From: JAYEJW01 sp034716535
GTDB taxonomy: Bacteria; Pseudomonadota; Gammaproteobacteria; Chromatiales; Chromatiaceae
Length of the DNA stretch: 21,102 nucleotides
NCBI GenBank assembly: GCA_034716535.1
Contig: JAYEJW010000650.1
Location: 1 to 21,102, forward strand
Direction: 5' to 3'
The notes under the pieces are model-generated. The model worked only from the letters and a program-made list of their open reading frames with translations, made no database searches and was not told the DNA's origin. Every line of letters begins with the position of its first letter. Within the stretch, counting starts at the first letter, position 1. Of this stretch, positions 16,962 to 21,102 are shown in pieces. Made by a program: the position numbers and the translations under genes.

Positions 16962-17552
16962 ATGCTCAATCGTTTACAGCTAGAGAAGCTGCGCTCCAAC
17001 ATCGTTTTCTCCGCCGATCTCGGCGGTCGCCACCTCGTGCTGCACAGCACCTGGGGGCTGTTTTCGCCGCGGGAGATCGACGAGGGTACGGGTTTGCTCC
17101 TACGGCACTTGTCAGTGAAGCCCACCGACGACTGCCTGGACCTGGGTTGTGGATACGGCCCGATCGGTCTTGCCATGGCGTCCCTGGCTCCGAAGGGGAA
17201 AACACTGATGGTGGACAAGGACTTCGTGGCCGTGAATTACAGCAACGGCAACGCCAAGCGGAACGGAATCCGCAACGCACATGCTCAGCTCAGCAACGGC
17301 TTCGACCAGGTCGACCCTGGCCTGCGCTTCGACGTCGTGGCCAGCAACATCCCGGCCAAAGTGGGAAAAGAGATGCTGAGTCTTTACCTGCACGATGCCC
17401 GGAGCCGCCTGCGCCGGCAGGGCCGTCTTTACGTCGTTACCGTCAACGGCCTGCGCCAGTTCATGAAGCGCAACCTGACGGATGTCTTCGGCAACTACGA
17501 CAAGCTCAAGCAGGGAGCACACTACACGGTGGCGCTGGCGCGCAAACAATAA
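16962..17552 (+). CDS. RsmC-like class I SAM-dependent methyltransferase
   Basis: This methyltransferase of 196 residues has the small-domain (MTS) fold seen in the C-terminal half of 16S rRNA G1207 methyltransferase RsmC. The SAM-binding loop is LDLGCGYGPIG (59-69). The upstream LVLHSTWGLFSPREIDEGTGLLL matches the RsmC family pattern of a short beta-hairpin and the FS/DxGT element. The catalytic motif IV, usually NPPF or NPPY in N-methyltransferases acting on bases, reads SNIPAK at 128-133, so the substrate may differ from RsmC. It lacks the N-terminal RsmC domain. It stands alone on this strand and is convergent with the TPR gene across a palindromic repeat. The start has no strong ribosome-binding site. 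Confidence 0.82.
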   Translation: MLNRLQLEKLRSNIVFSADLGGRHLVLHSTWGLFSPREIDEGTGLLLRHLSVKPTDDCLDLGCGYGPIGLAMASLAPKGKTLMVDKDFVAVNYSNGNAKRNGIRNAHAQLSNGFDQVDPGLRFDVVASNIPAKVGKEMLSLYLHDARSRLRRQGRLYVVTVNGLRQFMKRNLTDVFGNYDKLKQGAHYTVALARKQ

Positions 17553-17588
17553 GGATTGGGGAGCTGCCGCGATCCGCGACTCGGAATA

Positions 17589-17710
17589 TCTCACGCGAAG
17601 GCGCGAAGCACGCGAAAGAACTAGTCTACCTCTAGTTCAGCCGTCTAGGTTCCTCTAACAATCATCATGCCGGTAGATTCTTTTCGCGCCCTTCGCGGCT
17701 TCGCGTGAGA
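17589..17710. repeat. Imperfect palindromic intergenic repeat (MITE/REP-like)
   Basis: The left arm at 17589-17620 begins TCTCACGCGAAGGCGCGAAG. The right arm at 17678-17710 ends GGCTTCGCGTGAGA. The arms are reverse complements over about 32 bases with three mismatches and one single-base gap. They flank a 57-base centre. Each arm contains short internal repeats of CGCGAAG. The element lies between the convergent 3' ends of the methyltransferase and TPR genes. Similar CACGCGAAGGCGCGAAG-type repeats are, from memory, scattered in many environmental proteobacterial genomes. It is the only copy seen in this window. Confidence 0.8.
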
Positions 17711-17795
17711 CTCTCTCCCTGTTGTTCGGGAATCTTGGACGCGCCGATGCTCGATCTTCCTTGCGGTAGAAGAATCATACTCGCGGCAATTCGTA

Positions 17796-18404
17796 CTAGG
17801 GCTCGCCCTGATCGCCTTGCAGCAGCCCGAGCATCCGCGCCGCCTCTTGCCCGACGCTGTTGTCCGCTCCCAGGGCGCGCGCCTTCTCCAGGGCCTCTTG
17901 CGCACCCGGCTTGTCCCCCGCCCTGGCACTCACAAAACCGAGAGTCAGCCAGATGCGCTGAAAATCGGGCCGCTTGCCGGTGCCTTCCTTGAGCAGCTCC
18001 AGCGCGGCTTGGGGCTGACCCGCGTAATAAAGCGCCAAGCCGAGATCGTTATGGGCATCGATGTCCTCCGGATCGAGCTCCAGGACGCGCTGATAGAGAG
18101 CGATCGCCTCTGCGTAACGCTTCTGCGCGAAAAGCCCATCCGCCGTCTGATTGAGCAGTACGGGATTGGTCTCCGTCACCGCTGGCGGGATGATGTCGCC
18201 GCCGTCCTGCATCGCACCCTGAATCCAGGTGCGCTGCCCTGCCTGGGGCAGGGCGTGAGGAGACTGCGCGGACGGCGGGGAGGTCGCGGCGATCTGCGAC
18301 GGGTTGCGCAGATAATAGTCCCTCGTCAGGGCGAAGACGGCAAAGCCGTAGAAGGCGAGGAAGAGGGCAAGTATCAACCACTGGAGGGGCGAGAGTCTGG
18401 GCAT
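17796..18404 (-). CDS. Membrane-anchored TPR-repeat protein
   Basis: The protein has 202 residues with one N-terminal membrane helix (residues 8-27) and a short cytoplasmic start MPRLSPLQW, so the bulk is probably periplasmic. A proline- and serine-rich linker runs to about residue 80. Three TPR units follow at about 82-114, 115-147 and 150-182. They are recognisable by AIALYQRVLELDPEDIDAHNDLGLALYYAGQ, given here in two overlapping units, and by LGFVSARAGDKPGAQEALEKA. TPRs mediate protein contacts; the partner is unknown. It resembles single-TM TPR proteins found near respiratory or pilus genes, but no specific family is assigned. The gene is divergent from the DUF4332 gene. Confidence 0.8.
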   Translation of the reverse strand: MPRLSPLQWLILALFLAFYGFAVFALTRDYYLRNPSQIAATSPPSAQSPHALPQAGQRTWIQGAMQDGGDIIPPAVTETNPVLLNQTADGLFAQKRYAEAIALYQRVLELDPEDIDAHNDLGLALYYAGQPQAALELLKEGTGKRPDFQRIWLTLGFVSARAGDKPGAQEALEKARALGADNSVGQEAARMLGLLQGDQGEP

Positions 18405-18610
18405 GGGCCTGATGTTCTGTTGTCGATCGTCTGCAGTCGTTGCCGGTTCGGCGCGTTACGCGATTATCGTACCCGACAATGAAGAAAATCCACCCCCGAC
18501 ACGACCTTTCTTGCCCCATCGGGGCATAATATCAACAGAGTCGGTGAAGTCTGGTCCAGGACCATTCGCTCGCCGCAATACCGACGGCTTTTCGACGACG
18601 ACCACCCAAA

Positions 18611-18616
18611 GGAGGA
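18611..18616 (+). promoter_or_regulatory. Strong ribosome-binding site for the DUF4332 gene
   Basis: GGAGGA stands eight bases before the ATG at 18625. It is one of the two best Shine-Dalgarno matches in the window (with the one before the YunG-like gene) and decides the start of a gene whose frame is open for 222 further bases upstream. Confidence 0.8.
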
Positions 18617-18624
18617 CACAGCCC

Positions 18625-19032
18625 ATGACCACCGCAGTGAAAGACCTCGCAGGCGCCACGGAAGCGATCATCGCCAAGCTGAAAGAGAAGGGCATCACTA
18701 ACAACGAGACGCTGCTAGAGGCAGCGGCCGCCCCAGCCCAGCGCAAGGGGCTAGCCGCCGAGTGCGGCTGCACCGCCAAGGAAATCCTCGAGCTCGCCAA
18801 CCGGGCCGACCTCGCCCGCATCAAGGGTGTCTCCGGTGTCTACTCCGACCTGTTGGAGAAGGCGGGTGTGGACACGGTCAAGGAGCTCGCCACCCGCCGC
18901 GCCGACAACCTGCACGCCAAGATCGTGGAGACAAACGACACAGCCAAGCTCACCGAGCGCCCGCCGACCGCCGCCGCGGTGGAGGAATGGGTGGCGCAGG
19001 CCAAGGCGCTCCCGAAGATTCTCACCTACTGA
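18625..19032 (+). CDS. DUF4332 domain protein, small helix-hairpin-helix-like
   Basis: This is an acidic-to-neutral, alanine-rich helical protein of 135 residues that matches the DUF4332 pattern. It has tandem helix-hairpin-helix-like repeats such as LLEAAAAPAQRKGLAAECGCTAKEI, read in two parts, and ADLARIKGVSGVYSDLLEKAGVDTVKELATR. This fold is predicted to bind nucleic acids or other macromolecules, and no function is established. Only two cysteines, C47 and C49, are present. The start is set by a strong ribosome-binding site. A clear intrinsic terminator follows about 90 bases after the stop, so this is probably a single-gene, well-expressed transcript. The reading frame is open upstream to 18403, but that part looks non-coding. 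Confidence 0.82.
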   Translation: MTTAVKDLAGATEAIIAKLKEKGITNNETLLEAAAAPAQRKGLAAECGCTAKEILELANRADLARIKGVSGVYSDLLEKAGVDTVKELATRRADNLHAKIVETNDTAKLTERPPTAAAVEEWVAQAKALPKILTY

Positions 19033-19124
19033 GCTCCGACCGGCTCGGCGGGACAACGGCGGGAATCGATCAGGATCGCGGTGAGGAACCCGCACAAACC
19101 GCTGATCAGATCGGCGTTTCCCGC

Positions 19125-19148
19125 GGGGCAGGATGCCCCACCATTTTT
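19125..19148 (+). terminator. Intrinsic terminator after the DUF4332 gene
   Basis: A perfect six-base-pair GC-rich hairpin GGGGCA-GGA-TGCCCC at 19125-19139 is followed within four bases by a run of five T residues at 19144-19148. The orientation fits termination of the plus-strand DUF4332 transcript. Confidence 0.75.
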
Positions 19149-19159
19149 GACGGTGATAA

Positions 19160-19193
19160 GCCGTTGTAAACGGCGCGATCCGAGAGTCGCGCC
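19160..19193. repeat. Two adjoining inverted repeats downstream of the YunG-like gene
   Basis: GCCGTT-GTA-AACGGC at 19160-19174 and GGCGCGA with TCGCGCC (19172-19178 and 19187-19193) are perfect dyads that share three bases, so only one can form at a time. They lie just past the stop of the minus-strand gene and may serve as its terminator, though no long T-run follows on that strand. Confidence 0.5.
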
Positions 19194-19702
19194 TATCGGA
19201 TCGCGAGCTGATTAGATCCAGGGACGGTTTTAATCAGCATCTCCGTAGTAGCCCTGCGAGTCGCAGCGCAAAAAAACTGTTGCTCTACCTCCCTTAAGTC
19301 CTGCGCAAGGTCAAGGAATGAACTGCGTTCGGCAAGTCGCGCAGCACGCTCCAGAGTCTCCGGGGTAAGTTGTTCAAACGATCTGAGTGAGGATCCAGAA
19401 TACAAGCGTCCCGCTCGCTCAATTCGAACTGGGGCAAACCCAAACTGATCTCCGGTCAGGTCTACATCAAATTCCCTTCCGTTCAGGGAAAACCGGTTGA
19501 ACCAGTGGCTCTGCTCGTGAACTCTCGCGCTCACCAGTTGGCCGCCTAGCAGCCCGTAAGCGATCACAGCGACGACCGCGCAATGTCCCGCACCCCGCGC
19601 GGAACTCTCACCTGAGCCAGAGAAAGCCGTTTCCGGTGAGAAGTTAGGTTCGAGGGACGCTCGTAGGTCTCTTAGCGCGCGAATGAACTTTCGTAGGCTC
19701 AT
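19193..19702 (-). CDS. YunG-like protein with conserved Cys/His/Asp
   Basis: The 169 residues resemble the uncharacterised YunG family of Bacillus. The recognisable parts are the N-terminal FSPETAFSGSGES, then GHCAVVAVIAYGLLGGQLV with C41, HEQSHWFNRF with H66, and NGREFDVDLTGDQFGF with D79, D81 and D85. The order Cys-His-Asp in this spacing recalls papain-like or transglutaminase-like folds; enzymatic activity is inferred, not shown. There is no signal peptide. The ATG at 19700-19702 has a strong GGAGG eight bases upstream, which begins just after the stop of the preceding gene 13 bases away, so the pair is an operon. GC content and codon use are visibly lower in GC than in the housekeeping genes of this window, suggesting acquisition by transfer. 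Confidence 0.7.
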   Translation of the reverse strand: MSLRKFIRALRDLRASLEPNFSPETAFSGSGESSARGAGHCAVVAVIAYGLLGGQLVSARVHEQSHWFNRFSLNGREFDVDLTGDQFGFAPVRIERAGRLYSGSSLRSFEQLTPETLERAARLAERSSFLDLAQDLREVEQQFFCAATRRATTEMLIKTVPGSNQLAIR

Positions 19703-19715
19703 TGGGTATCCTCCA

Positions 19716-20795
19716 TCAGACAGGTTTTCTGACCGCGTAGACTGCGAGCGTTGCTGCGATGATCGAAGGCACGAAGATTAGCATTAACTTCAACCAGAAC
19801 CCCTGATCATCAGGCATCAATCTAACAGCGTGCGGAGCGCCAAGAAAAATGCCGATCGCTAGTGCCAGACCAATGTTTCTGAAATGTCGAGGTTTTACCG
19901 TCAGCGGTATGTCAAGCAGATGGCTTCCATCCTCAACATCGGGGCGTGAGGTCGAGGATTTGACCATGAATATGCTCACGGCTGCTGTTTCCTCCAATCT
20001 CACATGATCCGTCCGCAGCCGCACGTAATTTAGACTATAAGGTGAATCTGCTTCTATCGCGCGGTTGCGGGTCACGGAAAGAGATCCGTCAGGATCAACC
20101 AACAGCCACCCAGTCGGTTGCGGGTTCTGCAAAGGCCGATGCGGATGAAAGTGGCCGATCTTCAGCTCGTACGATTCAGCCGCTTTCAGAGGTAAAATAC
20201 CGTCAATATCAATGACGCGCCTCTTGCCTGACTTTGTGTGATGGTAAATGCCTTCAACGTACGGAAAGAACGACTGGTCTAGATAATCGGACCTTGAACC
20301 GATGCGATCCACAATCTCCTGCCATCGTTCAACGTCAAAACTTTCTTCAAACTCCCATTTCTCGCGTTCGCTCGTAAGCGCAAAGAGACCACGTAGCTTT
20401 ATCCCGTCTGCTTCCTGTTTCCAACGAGGGAGTTCCGGAAACGCATTTACAATGCGTTGATCTACCGACTCTTGATTGGGCAATACGGGGAAGCCGTTCA
20501 TTTTGAGGGAGACAACCACGAACTGGCCTTCCCGCTCGCTCCGCTCAATGCGTGAATACCGGCAGGGAATCACACTCGGTCTCTGAGGCTTGATGTTCTG
20601 ATCAAGGTAAGCGAAGAGCCCTGTGCATCCCGCGGCCTGCCCAGAGCCGAGAAGTTCCCAAACATCGTCTTGCACGTACTTCCGCATGTAGCGGATAACA
20701 AGACGCCCGTTCCGCGGAAGTGCCAAAGATCGAACAATATCAACCTTGTAACGAGGGCGCGCGCCTGATGAAAGAAAAAAAAGCGTTCCACTCAT
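19716..20795 (-). CDS. Unrecognised protein with two C-terminal membrane helices
   Basis: I recognise no family with confidence. The 359 residues are soluble and probably rich in beta strands up to about 300. Two hydrophobic helices follow at about 307-324 and 333-355, ending in RKPV, so the long N-terminal part and the short tail should face the same side of the membrane. There is no signal peptide, so that side is probably the cytoplasm. The N-terminus starts MSGTLFFLSSGARPRYKVDI and continues into LALPRNGRLVIRYMRKYV. An in-frame stop lies six codons upstream, which supports this start, although the ribosome-binding site is weak. It is followed after 13 bases by the YunG-like gene. Local GC is near 50 percent in parts, against 65-75 percent in the pyr genes. 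Confidence 0.7.
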   Translation of the reverse strand: MSGTLFFLSSGARPRYKVDIVRSLALPRNGRLVIRYMRKYVQDDVWELLGSGQAAGCTGLFAYLDQNIKPQRPSVIPCRYSRIERSEREGQFVVVSLKMNGFPVLPNQESVDQRIVNAFPELPRWKQEADGIKLRGLFALTSEREKWEFEESFDVERWQEIVDRIGSRSDYLDQSFFPYVEGIYHHTKSGKRRVIDIDGILPLKAAESYELKIGHFHPHRPLQNPQPTGWLLVDPDGSLSVTRNRAIEADSPYSLNYVRLRTDHVRLEETAAVSIFMVKSSTSRPDVEDGSHLLDIPLTVKPRHFRNIGLALAIGIFLGAPHAVRLMPDDQGFWLKLMLIFVPSIIAATLAVYAVRKPV

Positions 20796-21102
20796 CTCGC
20801 TGATCTCGGTTCAAATGCCGCGCAAGGCTACAGTCGCTGGAGATTACCCGCGACTCCAAGTCCTCAGCAGCCCCGCATTAAATGTAGTTTGGCGCCGAGC
20901 GCGTCAGCGCATTTCCCTCACTCTTCGACATCGCCGGATGATGAATTCGCTGACCCAATATTCGCCTGCGCGAGGTCGCTACGTTCGAACAGCGTGCACC
21001 GCATGGTCGTAACGGCGCGTCAGGTAACCCGCCTGGAAGTGCTCGACGAGCGGCGATTTGAGGCACAGACAAGCGTACCGGATCCCGCAGAGTTCCTGCG
21101 AG
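20796..21102. other. Right-edge region upstream of the two-gene unit
   Basis: About 180 bases between the two-gene unit and the partial gene at the edge contain no supported gene. This stretch should hold the promoter for the minus-strand pair, but no clear -35/-10 match was found. The remaining bases carry the partial reading frame listed separately. Confidence 0.4.
20979..21102 (-). CDS. C-terminal fragment of an unidentified protein
   Basis: A minus-strand frame enters from the right edge and runs 40 codons to a TAG at 20979-20981. It includes ELCGIRYACLCLKSPL and then VEHFQAGYLTRRYDHAVHAV. The composition and lack of stops look like a real C-terminus. The three cysteines in ten residues suggest metal or redox contact. 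The rest of the gene is outside the window and I do not recognise the family. It is in the same direction as the two-gene unit, and the gap of about 183 bases neither supports nor excludes co-transcription. Confidence 0.45.
   Translation of the reverse strand, partial: SQELCGIRYACLCLKSPLVEHFQAGYLTRRYDHAVHAVRT

Noticed and set aside
17645..17929. Minus-strand 94-codon frame containing HAKPRRARKES
   Set aside because: This peptide is a translation of the palindromic repeat, a common source of false small genes.
18505..18535. Sigma-70 promoter with CATAAT before the DUF4332 gene
   Set aside because: No acceptable -35 at 16-18 bases; TTGCCC is only 8 bases away.
1..21102. CRISPR array, tRNA, rRNA, insertion sequence or prophage genes
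   Set aside because: No regularly spaced repeats, cloverleaf, rRNA segments, transposase or integrase motifs were seen on either strand.

Overview
The window looks like a chromosomal segment of a GC-rich gammaproteobacterium. The gene order pilG-pilH-pilI-pilJ diverging from gshB, then tonB, yqgE, yqgF, pyrR, pyrB and an inactive dihydroorotase-like pyrC', matches from memory the arrangement in Pseudomonas (the PA0401-PA0409 region; pilT and pilU lie nearby there too). The added hypCDE operon implies a [NiFe]-hydrogenase and a metabolism unlike typical pseudomonads. A Chromatiales-type sulfur or hydrogen oxidiser is a reasonable guess, but nothing in the window proves it.

Layout. Positions 1-3399, minus strand: pilG, pilH, pilI and a pilJ whose 3' end is lost near position 95. 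These are the receptor-to-response-regulator part of the Pil-Chp system that controls type IV pili. Positions 3400-3979: a divergent intergenic region with no recognisable gene. Positions 3980-11807, plus strand: gshB, apbE, tonB, yqgE, yqgF (ruvX), pyrR, pyrB, pyrC' and a pyrK-like gene, most of them overlapping or touching. Positions 11850-14045, minus strand: pilT and pilU, the pilus-retraction ATPases. Positions 14191-16627, minus strand: hypC-hypD-hypE, with overlapping stops and starts. Positions 16962-19032: an RsmC-like methyltransferase, a palindromic intergenic repeat of about 120 bp, a membrane-anchored TPR protein and a small DUF4332 protein with a strong ribosome-binding site and an intrinsic terminator. 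Positions 19193-20795, minus strand: a two-gene unit with visibly lower GC, made of an unrecognised protein with two C-terminal membrane helices and a YunG-like Cys/His/Asp protein. The right edge holds the C-terminal 40 codons of an unidentified minus-strand gene.

How the genes work together. The pil genes build and steer retractile pili, and a TonB of this genomic position is linked to twitching in P. aeruginosa. The pyr genes encode the second step of pyrimidine synthesis (PyrB, probably scaffolded by the catalytically dead PyrC'), a regulator (PyrR) and a possible electron-transfer subunit (PyrK-like). HypC, HypD and HypE assemble and deliver the Fe(CN)2CO group of a [NiFe]-hydrogenase encoded elsewhere.

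The best candidates for something undescribed are the low-GC two-gene unit at 19193-20795, the long palindrome at 17589-17710, the orphan PyrK next to PyrC', and the broken 3' end of pilJ. All family calls come from reading motifs; no database search was possible.
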